NCBI GenBank assembly: GCA_018266775.1
Contig: JAFDZS010000001.1
Span: 310,001 to 374,000, forward strand
Direction of reading: 5' to 3'
DNA from: Bacteroidota bacterium
GTDB lineage: Bacteria > Bacteroidota > Bacteroidia > Chitinophagales > Chitinophagaceae
Length of the DNA stretch: 64,000 nucleotides
The translations under genes were made by a program, and so were the position numbers. Numbering within the stretch: position 1 is the stretch's first letter; every line of letters starts with the position of its first letter. The notes beneath the pieces were generated by a model, which ran no database searches, was not told the origin of the DNA, and worked only from the letters and a program-made list of their open reading frames with translations. This document shows, piece by piece, positions 1 to 9,354 of this stretch.

Positions 1-1575
1 ATTATTAAATGTATTGGCCGCACTGTTATTCACATCATTCCATAAAGTACCACTAACGGTACTACCAAATTTTAATGCGGTAGGGGCATCCTCTCCCGGA
101 TCGTCAGCCTTTAAATTACCTGTACTGTTTACAACTGAAGGTCCATTATTACTGATATCCGTAATTGTGGAACCATCAAAACCAACTGCACTGGCGCTGG
201 CTGAATTGGAATAAACTGTTGATGCAGTGTTAAGTCCACTCACGTCAAAACTTACACTGATTACCGCATAATTGGAACCCGGGGTAATGTTTCCTGTACC
301 GCCATTAAGATTAGCGCCTTTATAAATGGCTCCATATAAGGTTTTTGTTCCATCCAGTAAATTGGTGTTGGAGCCACCATTAAACGATGGATTTAATACC
401 AGGCCTGCAGGATTATTGACAAAGGCAACACTCATGTTGCTAAGGGTAAAACCTGAATAACTGTTTTGAAAATTATCAGACACCTGAACATTTTTTAAAA
501 TTGATTGCCCCAGGTTTTCAACCCGGATCCTGTATGTTAAACGAAATTTATTGGGGTAGCCCATGAATTGTACAGTGTAGAGTTGATTAGCACATCCAAG
601 AGAACTAAATACTTCAGTCAAATCGGCAAAATTAGCACTGGCTGGGGTTGCGAGGCAATTTACCCTGAAAGAGCCGGCAATTGCACCAGTAAGCGGCGAG
701 GCGTTGTAACTGCCATCTGCCCCATCACTGGCTCGGGTGCTGATCAGCAGTAAATTACTGTTATCATAGTCCCATGAAATTCCATAGGTGCCTGGTCCCA
801 CCCCGTAATTATAACCTACACCGGAAGGAAGAATGTTGCCCACTTCAACACAGGGAATAATACCGGTACCCGTAATTGAACTGTAATTGGGGATGGTTAT
901 GAGTTTTTTGCCAATGGTCATATACATGGTATTATCTGGTGCCACTACAAGGTCTCCAAAACCTGCTGAACCCAATTGCGCAGCATAATATGGAGTGGTG
1001 GCGTTAGAGGAGGACCAATAATTGCCATCATTATAGGGCGCTGGCATGGTGGATGCATAAGCAGCGGGACATTGTATATTACCCAATACTGTAAGTGTAT
1101 TTGTGGCCGGATTGTAGCGGGTTAATTTTACCGTATTGATGTCAATACGTGGTGATGCAGAAACGGTAGTTACATTAGCCGTAATGGTTCCATAAACATT
1201 ACCATCCTGACCGACACCCATTCTGAAGTATTCACCTCCGCTAATGGTGGAAATATTTGAATTGACAGCAGTACTGCCCGTGTTATCAAAAACATTAAAC
1301 ACACTACTTCCCGCGGTGGTTCCTGGTTTTGAATAATACAATTTACCAGTAGTGGGATCGAATGCCGCACCATAAGGTAAATTATTGTTGCCCGAGGGAA
1401 TGCCGTTGGTGGTGGCGATTGTGGTGCCATAACAACCAGTAGTACCATTAAGTGTACAAATCTGGTTCAGGCTTCCGGAAGGGTTACCCGAAAGTATGTT
1501 AAAAGATTTCCATGCTTGTGCTGAAGCATTAAATAAAGTAAACGCATAAACGTAAACGAGTAAAAGCTTTTTCAT
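1..1575 (-). CDS. Secreted repeat-domain protein, C-terminus beyond the left edge
   Basis: The reading frame is open from an ATG at 1575 to base 1 (525 codons, no stop), so the gene continues off the window. The first ~20 residues form a signal peptide (KK, hydrophobic run, then ASAQA). Residues ~30-330 are rich in G, T, N and Y and include phrases such as YGAAFDPTTGKLYYSKPG, which resemble the quasi-propeller start of Bacteroidota cell-surface proteins. From ~343 the phrase RLTYRIRVENLGQ followed by VQVSDNF resembles a DUF11/conserved-repeat surface domain. The end in view (SGTLWNDVNNS) looks like the start of an SdrD_B-like module. An ATG 3-5 nt further upstream is followed at once by a stop, which supports 1575. 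Function is unknown; a surface or T9SS-exported adhesin-like protein is my inference. Confidence 0.8.
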   Translation of the reverse strand, partial: MKKLLLVYVYAFTLFNASAQAWKSFNILSGNPSGSLNQICTLNGTTGCYGTTIATTNGIPSGNNNLPYGAAFDPTTGKLYYSKPGTTAGSSVFNVFDNTGSTAVNSNISTISGGEYFRMGVGQDGNVYGTITANVTTVSASPRIDINTVKLTRYNPATNTLTVLGNIQCPAAYASTMPAPYNDGNYWSSSNATTPYYAAQLGSAGFGDLVVAPDNTMYMTIGKKLITIPNYSSITGTGIIPCVEVGNILPSGVGYNYGVGPGTYGISWDYDNSNLLLISTRASDGADGSYNASPLTGAIAGSFRVNCLATPASANFADLTEVFSSLGCANQLYTVQFMGYPNKFRLTYRIRVENLGQSILKNVQVSDNFQNSYSGFTLSNMSVAFVNNPAGLVLNPSFNGGSNTNLLDGTKTLYGAIYKGANLNGGTGNITPGSNYAVISVSFDVSGLNTASTVYSNSASASAVGFDGSTITDISNNGPSVVNSTGNLKADDPGEDAPTALKFGSTVSGTLWNDVNNSAANTFNN

Positions 1576-2042
1576 TTCATTAAAGATTTTAAGTAGATAA
1601 ATTGTTAGGACATATTTAACCGTTATACCTAAGTTTTTATTGCGTATGCATTTTTACATTGTCTATACTGAGTACTTTATTTCGGAATTCACAAAACTTA
1701 GCTTAATTATTGGTTAGTTAATTTTTAGTATTCATTTATTAAACAAGAGTATTTATTAATGCCTGCCAGATTTAAAAAAAACATGAATGAAAAATCCCTT
1801 CGTATTTTTACGTTAGCGTTAAACCTTTTTGCAGAAAGCCAAATGCTGAAAAGCATCTATATTACCAGGTCTGAAAAAAACATATTTGCTCTCCTAAATA
1901 AACAGTATTCATTTTTAGAGAATAGGGCTGATTAAAAAAATAAACAATAAGATTTAAACCTACCCTCACCATAAAAGGACGTATGTTACAGGTAGTATTT
2001 TGGGAACATAATCCAAACATAATTTAAAAGTTAGCTACAACC
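1576..2042. other. AT-rich intergenic stretch, no gene seen
   Basis: This stretch lies between divergent genes. It is AT-rich with stops in every frame and no recognisable RNA gene. On the minus strand a TAAG-TTTTG string about 115 nt upstream of the left gene resembles a TAnnTTTG box with one extra T, too weak to call a promoter. Confidence 0.5.
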
Positions 2043-2075
2043 TTTGAAACAAAATTTCTGCAGGAATTACTTTTG
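2043..2075 (+). promoter_or_regulatory. Bacteroidota-type promoter candidate for the beta-barrel protein gene
   Basis: TTTG at 2043-2046 and TACTTTTG at 2068-2075 match the Bacteroidota vegetative consensus (TTTG near -33, TAnnTTTG near -7) exactly, with a 21-nt spacer. Transcription would begin near 2081, leaving a leader of about 200 nt before the ATG at 2278. That leader holds a 37-codon open frame (2100-2213) of doubtful significance. Confidence 0.5.
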
Positions 2076-2277
2076 TGAAGGCTTAAAGTCTTATTGATCA
2101 TGCAACATATCTCCTTTCACCTTGTCTCTATAATGGCATCTGTCATTGGCAGTTTTGCAACAGTGGGAAGAAATACTGTTTGCAAGTTTGTTAACCGGGT
2201 CAACCAATACTGAACCTTGTTCATTATAAAATAAGTATAGCAATTTTAATATAGCCATTCAACAACTGAATTAAAAC

Positions 2278-5082
2278 ATGAAAAACATCCTATTGCTTTT
2301 TATGTGCACAGCCATCTGCACAACAGCCTTTCCGCAGGCAACATTGAAGGGAAAATTGATGGACAGTGCAGCAAAAACACCGCTGCCCTTAGCCACTGTA
2401 ACTGTTTTTAAAGCAGCAGATACAGCCATTATTACCTACCGGTTAAGTAACCCTGATGGGGAATTTAAAATACCTGGGTTACCATTTGATGTGCACTGCA
2501 GGGTGGTAGTTTCCTACAGCGGGTACGCCGGGTACAGGAAAGAATTTACCCTTACAAGCGATCAGCCTGTGTTGGACCTGGGCACAGTTTATATGTCGCC
2601 CGTGTCCGCAGCCATGCAGGAAGTAATCATATATGCAGAACGGCCACCGGTGGTCATTAAAAAAGATACCGTTGAATTTAATGCATCTGCTTTTAAAACA
2701 TTACCCAATGCATTGGTGGAAGATCTGCTGAAAAAATTGCCCGGGGTGCAGGTAGATAATGATGGCAATATTATGGTTAATGGTAAACCTGTTAACAGGA
2801 TATTGGTTGATGGCAAAACATTTTTTGGTGACGACCCGAAGATGGCCACCCGCAATCTACCATCGCAGGTAATTGATAAAGTGCAGGTAACCGATGATAA
2901 AGAAGAGATGATGCGTAATGGGGATGATAATGCCAACAACGTTGGCAAAGTGATCAACCTTACATTAAAAAAGGGCATCAAGAAAAGCATGTTCGGCAAA
3001 GCCTATGCCGGTGGCGGTGGCGGGCCGCAGGGTGGCCGGTATGAAATGGGCGCTATTGCCAATATTTTCAGGGACACACTACAGGTAAGTGTAATGGGCT
3101 ATTCCAATAACCTTAACCGCCCCGGCTTCAGCGTAACGGACATGCGGCAAACAATGGGCATCAACCGCTCCATCGAGACGATGGGGGGCAACTCTAACAA
3201 TAATAATAATACCAGCAATTTCGGTTCTTCGTTCAGTATTAACGATATCAATTTTGGAGGAGAATCACGGAATGGTGGTATTACTAAAAGTGATGGCGTG
3301 GGCATTAACATCAACCATTCGCCCAGCAATAAGCAATCCGTCTATGCTCAATATTTTTATGGGCGTGTGCATACAGATGTGCAAAGCGAGAACAGAACCG
3401 ATATTTATAAAGAAGATACGGTAATTAATAATTTTTCAAACCAGCGCTATACCGAAATCGGTAATTCGCATGTGTTTGGTGCCGGCGCCAATTTAAAGCC
3501 GGACTCTACCATCAACCTCATCATTGGTGTAAACTATGTTATATCCGGAACTGCATCTGAAAAAAATGATACCCGAAGCGGCGTCAATAATTTTTTGGGC
3601 AATTTAAATAACGGTCTTGTAAATAATACAGGTGATTGGAAAACCAACATGTATAGTCATAATATCATGTTCACCAAACTATCTAAAATTAAAAAAGGGC
3701 GGCGATTCAATATTACGCATTACCTGGGATGGAACAAAAAAGACCGGGATGACTATACTAATGCCGACATTGCCTACCAGCAGCCCATTACCAAAGACAC
3801 CACTTACCAGCAATTGCGCAACGAATGGGTTCCAACCTGGACGGCTAACGTGGCCGGTAATTACAGCGAACCGCTGATCAAAAACTTTTTCTTCAGATTG
3901 GGGGCACGTTACGATTATGAAAAAATGGATGACAGGGTGGGAACATTTGCCAATAAAACCAGCGACCCAATCAAAGAGCTGAGCAGCAGGTTTACCAGGG
4001 AAAGCAATAAGTACAGTGTTTACGGGGGAATTGAATACCGGTACAAAAGCTTCACTTTCCGGCCTGCTATGCGTTATCAATCGCAAAAATTCGATAACAA
4101 TATCTACTCATTAAATCAGTCCATTAAACAGGAGCAGCGTAATGTGTTGCCACAGTTTGATTTTGTATATAAAAAATTATCGCTTTCGTATAACCGTGAT
4201 GTGGTGTTACCTTATTACACCAACCTGGTACCGGTATTGAACAACAGCAATCCTTATATGGCAAGGCTGGGCAATCCTGACCTTCAACCGGCATTGCAGG
4301 ACAGGGTGCGGATTACCATGAACACGTACAGCCCTAAAAGTACTTTGGGTGTATGGTCGTGGTTTGAAGCCTCACAATCTAAAAACGTAATTGTAGACAG
4401 CATTACGCTAGACCAGGGTGGTATACAAACCATATACCCGGTAAATGCAAACGGCTATAAACGTATTGCCACTAATTTTGGTTTATACCAGAATAAAAGG
4501 AATGCAAAGAATTTTATGATTCCATGGAACTTTGGTACCTGGACGGAATATGTTCAAAATTATTTTTACTATAATGGCGTTCGAAGCCTGCAAAACAGGT
4601 TGAATTGCAATTTCTGGAGCAGCATTGGATTGAATTGGGATGATAAGCTGGAGTTAAACCAGGAATATTCTTTTGGTTACCGGTTTGTAAAGAACAGTAA
4701 TGCCGGTTTTGAAGATATCAAAACCTTCAGCCAAACTATCGGTACAGAAGTAGTTGTCCGTTATATAAAACATGTAATATTTGATTCAAGATTGCGCCTG
4801 ATCACCAACAACGTATTTGATGACCCGGCATTAAAAAAGATGTACTTGTGGAATGCGGCAGTAAACTTTACTTTCTTTAAAGATGAAAGAGCCGTATTGA
4901 GGATAAGCGCCAATGATATATTGAACCAGGGGAAAAATGTGTACATGTCGCCCAATCAAAATACAGCATACTTTTCTAAGGGGGATGTGCTGGCGCAGTA
5001 TTTCTTGTCGACATTCACCTATAACCTAAGGCCTGCAGGTGCAAAGAAAACAGCGGTAGGGGGAAAATGGTCTTTGTTTTAA
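2278..5082 (+). CDS. TonB-dependent-receptor-like outer-membrane beta-barrel protein
   Basis: A 934-residue outer-membrane protein with a signal peptide (residues 1-20, ending AFPQA). Residues ~22-110 form a CarboxypepD_reg-like beta-sandwich (LKGKLMDSAAKTPLPLATV). A plug-like domain follows at ~125-230, with KLPGVQVDNDGNIMVNGKPV and the ILVDGKTFFGDDP segment. The rest is a long aromatic-rich barrel ending in WSLF, a typical terminal beta-strand with a C-terminal Phe. This order fits the 'outer membrane beta-barrel' family rather than classical SusC: there is no SusD neighbour and no clear SusC signature. Such proteins resemble TonB-dependent transporters, but I see no evidence for the ligand. 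The gene stands alone, with its own promoter candidate and a strong terminator. Confidence 0.88.
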   Translation: MKNILLLFMCTAICTTAFPQATLKGKLMDSAAKTPLPLATVTVFKAADTAIITYRLSNPDGEFKIPGLPFDVHCRVVVSYSGYAGYRKEFTLTSDQPVLDLGTVYMSPVSAAMQEVIIYAERPPVVIKKDTVEFNASAFKTLPNALVEDLLKKLPGVQVDNDGNIMVNGKPVNRILVDGKTFFGDDPKMATRNLPSQVIDKVQVTDDKEEMMRNGDDNANNVGKVINLTLKKGIKKSMFGKAYAGGGGGPQGGRYEMGAIANIFRDTLQVSVMGYSNNLNRPGFSVTDMRQTMGINRSIETMGGNSNNNNNTSNFGSSFSINDINFGGESRNGGITKSDGVGININHSPSNKQSVYAQYFYGRVHTDVQSENRTDIYKEDTVINNFSNQRYTEIGNSHVFGAGANLKPDSTINLIIGVNYVISGTASEKNDTRSGVNNFLGNLNNGLVNNTGDWKTNMYSHNIMFTKLSKIKKGRRFNITHYLGWNKKDRDDYTNADIAYQQPITKDTTYQQLRNEWVPTWTANVAGNYSEPLIKNFFFRLGARYDYEKMDDRVGTFANKTSDPIKELSSRFTRESNKYSVYGGIEYRYKSFTFRPAMRYQSQKFDNNIYSLNQSIKQEQRNVLPQFDFVYKKLSLSYNRDVVLPYYTNLVPVLNNSNPYMARLGNPDLQPALQDRVRITMNTYSPKSTLGVWSWFEASQSKNVIVDSITLDQGGIQTIYPVNANGYKRIATNFGLYQNKRNAKNFMIPWNFGTWTEYVQNYFYYNGVRSLQNRLNCNFWSSIGLNWDDKLELNQEYSFGYRFVKNSNAGFEDIKTFSQTIGTEVVVRYIKHVIFDSRLRLITNNVFDDPALKKMYLWNAAVNFTFFKDERAVLRISANDILNQGKNVYMSPNQNTAYFSKGDVLAQYFLSTFTYNLRPAGAKKTAVGGKWSLF

Positions 5083-5100
5083 GCGGTTGGTCCGGCTGGA

Positions 5101-5140
5101 CGATAAAAAAGGTCAACAGTATTGTCGACCTTTTTTATCG
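5101..5140. terminator. Bidirectional intrinsic terminator
   Basis: A perfect 14-bp inverted repeat, CGATAAAAAAGGTC (5101-5114) with GACCTTTTTTATCG (5127-5140). After one mismatch the stem continues with three more pairs around a 4-nt loop. The A-run on one arm and T-run on the other let it end transcription both ways, which suits the convergent genes at 5082 (+) and 5162 (-). Confidence 0.85.
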
Positions 5141-5161
5141 CGTAAATTTTCGTTATATACT

Positions 5162-5563
5162 TTACGGGCGATGCTCGAGGTCTGTTGCATAACCTCCGTT
5201 AGTAAAATAGGTTTCATCCCAATACTCTCCATCATCTCCTATCACTTTTGCATTAAGCACTTGCGCAATTTTGATCATCTTGCCAATGGTATGCCTATCG
5301 GGATATTTTGCAGAAATACTTCCTAGCCCAAAATCAAACCAGGGAAATGGTGCTGGTCCCGGGTGCGCTACCCATTCACAAAAACCCAAACTCTCCCGCC
5401 AACTAACTTCCGGTTTACCGGGAAAATTGATGTGGAATCCATTGGTAAGATTAAGTTCACTGTCTGACTGAATATACTTTATCCATTCGTCTAAAGTAAT
5501 ATTACTCCTTTCATTTTCATTATCATAATCGTTTTGTCTTATAATATGTAATTCATATCCCAA
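5162..5563 (-). CDS. Conserved-type small cytosolic protein of unknown function
   Basis: A 133-residue protein without signal peptide or membrane segment. It begins GYELHIIRQNDYDNE and continues ITLDEWIKYIQSDSELNL. I associate this pattern with small uncharacterised bacterial proteins, but I cannot name a function. It has a WFDFGLGSISAKYPD stretch and ends in an acidic, aromatic tail. The start codon is TTG at 5563; no in-frame ATG lies nearby, and the GYELHI start matches where such proteins usually begin. It lies 63 nt downstream of the Fic gene on the same strand, so the two may be cotranscribed. Whether it is a partner or antidote of Fic cannot be told from sequence. Confidence 0.7.
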   Translation of the reverse strand: MGYELHIIRQNDYDNENERSNITLDEWIKYIQSDSELNLTNGFHINFPGKPEVSWRESLGFCEWVAHPGPAPFPWFDFGLGSISAKYPDRHTIGKMIKIAQVLNAKVIGDDGEYWDETYFTNGGYATDLEHRP

Positions 5564-5626
5564 AATACTATTGACTGGATTAATTAATTAGGTGGTAAGG
5601 TTCTTGTTTTATGTTAAAATATACAA

Positions 5627-6742
5627 TTAATCTACCAACATATAACTCGTACTCCTGCCTCCTCCTACCTCTTTCACCAATATTTTTTTATTCATCAATT
5701 CCTGTATATCTCTTAATGCGGTATCGGGTGATGTTTTGGTGATCCTGGCCCATTTGGATGTATTCAGTTTACCCTCAAAACCATCCAGTAATTTATTAAG
5801 CATGAATTGCTGTCTCGCATTAAGAATGGTGGTGGCATGCTTTTCCCAAAACCATGCTTTTCTCAACACCATTGCAAGTGTTTCATCAGTAGCTTCTAAA
5901 GCACGGTTTAAACACTGTAAAAACCAGGTCAGCCATACAGTAATATCCATAGAACCTTTTTGCGTTTGTTCCAGTATTTCATAATACGCTTTTCTTTCTT
6001 TACGTATCTGTGCACTCATACTGTAAAAGCGTTGTGCAGATTTATCAGAGCGGGAAAGCTGCATATCTGCAATGGCCCTAGCTATACGCCCGTTACCATC
6101 ATCAAATGGATGTATGGTTACAAACCAAAGATGTGCTACAGCTGCCTTTATTACAGCATCCATACCTGTATCTTCATTAAACCAGTTAATAAAATGGGTC
6201 ATTTCTTCATGCAGTCTGCCGGCCTCGGGTGCCTGAAAGTGTACTTTTTCCTTACCCATTGCACCAGACACAACTTGCATAGGATCATCTATGGTATTGT
6301 TACGCCAGGCGCCTGCCACTATTTTATGCATACCACTTCTGCCCGAAGGGAACAATGCCGCATGCCAACCAAATAAACGGTCATCAGATAAAATATGCTG
6401 ATAGTTCTGCGTGGCATCCACCATCATTTCCACTACGCCATCTACATTACGGTCAACCGGAATTAATCCGGCTATATCCATTCCTAATTTTTTTGCAATA
6501 GACGACCTTACTTGTTCCGCATCTAATAATTCACCTTCAATTTCGCTGGTTTTTAAAACATCCAGTGTTAGGGTTTTAAGATTTGCTTCTGCCTTTAAAC
6601 TGAAGCCCATATGTTCCATTTTGCCCAGCAACCTTCCTTGCTGGTGACGTACTTCAGACAACAGGGAAGCAACAGCCTCCTGTTTCCAGGTAAACCGGGG
6701 CCAATGAGGAAGTTGATGGATATATATAGCTATTTGCCGCAA
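5627..6742 (-). CDS. Fic family protein (probable protein AMP-transferase) with C-terminal winged helix
   Basis: A 371-residue protein carrying the full Fic motif HPFDDGNGRIAR at residues 211-222 (catalytic His211), so it should transfer a nucleotide, usually AMP, to target hydroxyl groups. An N-terminal inhibitory-helix motif of the (S/T)xxxE(G/N) type is present as TSEIEG (65-70), making it a self-inhibited, N-terminal type Fic protein. The start (IYIHQLPHWPRFTW) resembles the DUF4172 domain that precedes many Fic domains. Residues ~310-371 look like a DNA-binding winged helix (TKTSPDTALRDIQELMNKKIL). The start is TTG at 6742; there is no ATG close by. The start codon is overlapped by an operator-like array, so autoregulation through the winged helix is likely (inference). 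Target unknown. Confidence 0.93.
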   Translation of the reverse strand: MRQIAIYIHQLPHWPRFTWKQEAVASLLSEVRHQQGRLLGKMEHMGFSLKAEANLKTLTLDVLKTSEIEGELLDAEQVRSSIAKKLGMDIAGLIPVDRNVDGVVEMMVDATQNYQHILSDDRLFGWHAALFPSGRSGMHKIVAGAWRNNTIDDPMQVVSGAMGKEKVHFQAPEAGRLHEEMTHFINWFNEDTGMDAVIKAAVAHLWFVTIHPFDDGNGRIARAIADMQLSRSDKSAQRFYSMSAQIRKERKAYYEILEQTQKGSMDITVWLTWFLQCLNRALEATDETLAMVLRKAWFWEKHATTILNARQQFMLNKLLDGFEGKLNTSKWARITKTSPDTALRDIQELMNKKILVKEVGGGRSTSYMLVD

Positions 6743-6826
6743 AATATGCGGTAAATATAGCCATTATTCCCCGCACACTAAAGATTTTTAATAAAAATGC
6801 GGAGAATAAGGAGCTTATTCTCCGCA
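6731..6826. promoter_or_regulatory. Five alternating TGCGGnnAATA half-sites over the Fic start
   Basis: Five copies of TGCGGnnAATA alternate in orientation: 6731-6741 (minus, CA in the variable positions), 6747-6757 (plus, TA), 6765-6775 (minus, GG), 6798-6808 (plus, AG) and 6816-6826 (minus, AG). Sites 2-3 and 4-5 form two inverted repeats, each with a 7-nt spacer and 51 nt apart. The last pair is part of a perfect 13-bp stem (6797-6809 / 6815-6827). Site 1 overlaps the first four codons of the Fic gene. This looks like a multi-dimer repressor site, probably for the Fic protein's own winged helix. Confidence 0.7.
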
Positions 6827-6893
6827 TAAACCAGGAAAGATAAAAATTCCTGATGTTTGTTTACCAACACTTTTTCATAGCCCAGGCAAAAAC

Positions 6894-8942
6894 TCAAATG
6901 CAATATTGCGGGTTACCTTCAAGGATCTCTTGCTCCAATTTAGGTGTCTCACCAGCTTTCCATAAATGTGTGCGATGTACAACACGATAAAGTAAAGGGC
7001 CGCCATCGGGGCTTTCGCTGCGCTCAAATGGTATCGGAATACAAACAAATTCTGTTGAGAGCTGATCAGCAGTAGCGGTTACTAACCCATAACCGTGGCC
7101 GCCAAAATCGAGAAATGACAAATGTGGGGCCACGTCAGGATTACGTACCGCACGGGCCTGCTGCATATCGCCTGTTTCCTTCAGTTTTAATGTGGAAAGC
7201 ACGCCATGCATAGGGGTTACATTCAAAGACGGGATCACTTTACCATCGGGCTGATCGATCAGGTGCAGCACACGTTTGGGGTGGTCTTTTTTCATCGTTA
7301 CTTCCAGCACTTCAAAAAGGGTTTGCTGCGATATGGAACCGGTAATGAATTCCACCCCTAAGGGCTCGAATGGTTTTGGCGGAAGCGATTTGGAAGCCAG
7401 TCCGGCATGAAACGCATGACGGTCGCCACCAACCACACAAAAACCAGTTATGTTGTGCGCTTTGATAAAATCAAATACCTCGTCTTTATCCCTTAAAAAA
7501 CGATTGTCTACTACTGCATAGCCGGCATCTTTTGGCCACTTGCTGCCCAGTTCTCCCGGCAGGTTTTGATAATCGCTCCGCACTTCCATAGTACCAAAAC
7601 CGTGGCCCCATATTTTCCAGCGTGCTGTAGAGTTGCCGAGCTGTTCTAAAAACCATTGCCGTTGATCTTTTCCGAGGTACGTTTGTGCATGGGTGTTTTT
7701 GGTTGGGTTCGGGTAATCCTTACCGTTAAAACGAATCGTATCGGGAGGATTATCGTTATTATAATGACGGCCGTAATTCATAATTTCAAAAGGTAATTGT
7801 GGTGATACCCTTGGATATTCCGGGGCATCAAAATCATCAGTCGACATATCTGGAGAACGGAACGACCAATTATCCGTCAGCAGTAAATCAACATTTTTGC
7901 CCCAACGCAGTACTCGCTGTATCTTCAGGCAGTTGATCGCCTTCAGGTTATTCGGTTCTTCATAAAGTCCGTCTTCGTTTAAATTGGTTAGTGGTGTATC
8001 CACTACTTCCGGCGCTATAAAATGCTCAAGTTTGGGATTACCGGGTTGTTGCACATGTGCAGGTATGAATTCCCACCAGGCCTGGTTGGCATCTACCTTT
8101 TGGTTTTGTGCAGGGGCATGGTAACCGCCACCGGCAACATACTGACTTTGATATCCTGCCCACGCAAATTCATGGTTATCCCAGATACAAACAAAAGGCC
8201 AACGGGCACGGGCATCCTGCAAGTCAGGGTCTTCCAGGTAGGCACGATAAAGGGTACGATAATCTTCCAGCGTAACCGGCAGGTGGAAATTACTCACCTT
8301 TCTGCCCTGGGGAAACTTGTACAGGTTCCTGATGCGGCGGCCACGGTTTCCATTCGGGTTATCTTCTGCATACCAGGTTACTTCATAAATAAAATCACCC
8401 AGGTGTAATACAAAATTGAGTTGTTGATCTTTTGGGCGTGCCTCATCTTCAAAGATCATTTTTCGATAAGCATTCAGTCCAGCTTCGTTAGGGCATTGGC
8501 AGCATACAAATGTAAAACGAACCGGTGCATCTGAATTGCCGGATGGAGCTGTTATGGTGCGGCCAATGCGGCTTGCAAATCCATGGTCATCAACAAAACG
8601 GTACCAATATTCCCGGTTGGGTTTAAGATCTTTAGCCAGGAAACGGCAGGTCCAGTCTGAATCGGCACTGATATTCGCTTTACCTCTTACCAGTATCTTT
8701 TTAAATTCGGGCGTAGTTGAAATTTCAACAAACAGCTTACTGCTGGAACTGCCATTAATTGGCGGGCGCCTCGTCCAAAGGATAACACTGCTGGCTGCAG
8801 GGTCTCCTGATGCCACGCCTTGCGGAAAAAGGTCGCGGCGTTCAACGGCAAGTGTGGAGAGTTTACCAGCCCAGCTTTTTTTTGGCGTTAATGCAGAAAC
8901 GATGAAAAAGCCCTGTAAGAATTTGCGTCGTGTTAAACTCAT
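6894..8942 (-). CDS. PhoD-type alkaline phosphatase/phosphodiesterase, Tat-exported
   Basis: A 682-residue protein with a twin-arginine signal (TRRKFLQG, residues 4-11), so it is folded before export to the periplasm or surface. PhoD-family features appear in order: the beta-sandwich start PQGVASGDPAASSVILWTRR (40-59), the Cys-containing FVCCQCPNE segment (145-153), LHLGDFIYE (179-187), WDNHEFAWAG (254-263) and GGDRHAFHAG (505-514), which together supply metal ligands. The family hydrolyses phosphomonoesters or diesters and often serves phosphate scavenging. It is about 150 residues longer than Bacillus PhoD because of insertions between the second and third ligand motifs. It is transcribed alone toward the Fic operator region; no Pho-box-like repeat was recognised upstream. 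Confidence 0.9.
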   Translation of the reverse strand: MSLTRRKFLQGFFIVSALTPKKSWAGKLSTLAVERRDLFPQGVASGDPAASSVILWTRRPPINGSSSSKLFVEISTTPEFKKILVRGKANISADSDWTCRFLAKDLKPNREYWYRFVDDHGFASRIGRTITAPSGNSDAPVRFTFVCCQCPNEAGLNAYRKMIFEDEARPKDQQLNFVLHLGDFIYEVTWYAEDNPNGNRGRRIRNLYKFPQGRKVSNFHLPVTLEDYRTLYRAYLEDPDLQDARARWPFVCIWDNHEFAWAGYQSQYVAGGGYHAPAQNQKVDANQAWWEFIPAHVQQPGNPKLEHFIAPEVVDTPLTNLNEDGLYEEPNNLKAINCLKIQRVLRWGKNVDLLLTDNWSFRSPDMSTDDFDAPEYPRVSPQLPFEIMNYGRHYNNDNPPDTIRFNGKDYPNPTKNTHAQTYLGKDQRQWFLEQLGNSTARWKIWGHGFGTMEVRSDYQNLPGELGSKWPKDAGYAVVDNRFLRDKDEVFDFIKAHNITGFCVVGGDRHAFHAGLASKSLPPKPFEPLGVEFITGSISQQTLFEVLEVTMKKDHPKRVLHLIDQPDGKVIPSLNVTPMHGVLSTLKLKETGDMQQARAVRNPDVAPHLSFLDFGGHGYGLVTATADQLSTEFVCIPIPFERSESPDGGPLLYRVVHRTHLWKAGETPKLEQEILEGNPQYCI

Positions 8943-9354
8943 AACATCATTTTTTCTTTGTTTATAAACCGGGTTCAGGTATGCAGGATGCTTATCTTAT
9001 TATATTCAGGACAACAGGGAATAAACTGCCCAATCATTATTTTCCACCACTGAAAAAAAGGATTGCATGTTGTTCCCCATGGCATGAAAGCATTGCCATA
9101 TCCGCACAGTGCTGCTGCTGATTAAAGGAACGAATTTTTTTTATGACTTTTAAGAGAATTGATAAACGGTTAGGGGAAACTGTTTTGGCGCAAAGCAAGC
9201 TTTTCAAAACTTAAACAATTGCTTCTGCCAATAATTGGGATACAGCAAATCTGTATATACCAACTTTTAGTAAATAGTGGCCACGTAAACAACAGGGATG
9301 AATGCCAATGATTAAAGATTTTGCGGCAGGGAAAATAAATGCGTATAGAATAAT
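8943..9354. other. Intergenic stretch, nothing recognised
   Basis: About 410 nt between the regulator gene and the PhoD gene, both on the minus strand. I found no convincing open frame, RNA gene, strong hairpin or TAnnTTTG promoter box. The PhoD promoter must lie here but is not evident. Confidence 0.4.

Noticed and set aside
2100-2213. 37-codon open frame in the leader of the beta-barrel gene
   Set aside because: It is short, with no recognisable signal peptide or domain and ordinary AT-rich composition; kept only as part of a leader observation, not as a gene.
2278-5082. SusC of a SusC/SusD polysaccharide-utilisation pair
   Set aside because: No SusD-like lipoprotein gene lies on either side, and the protein fits the orphan outer-membrane beta-barrel family better.
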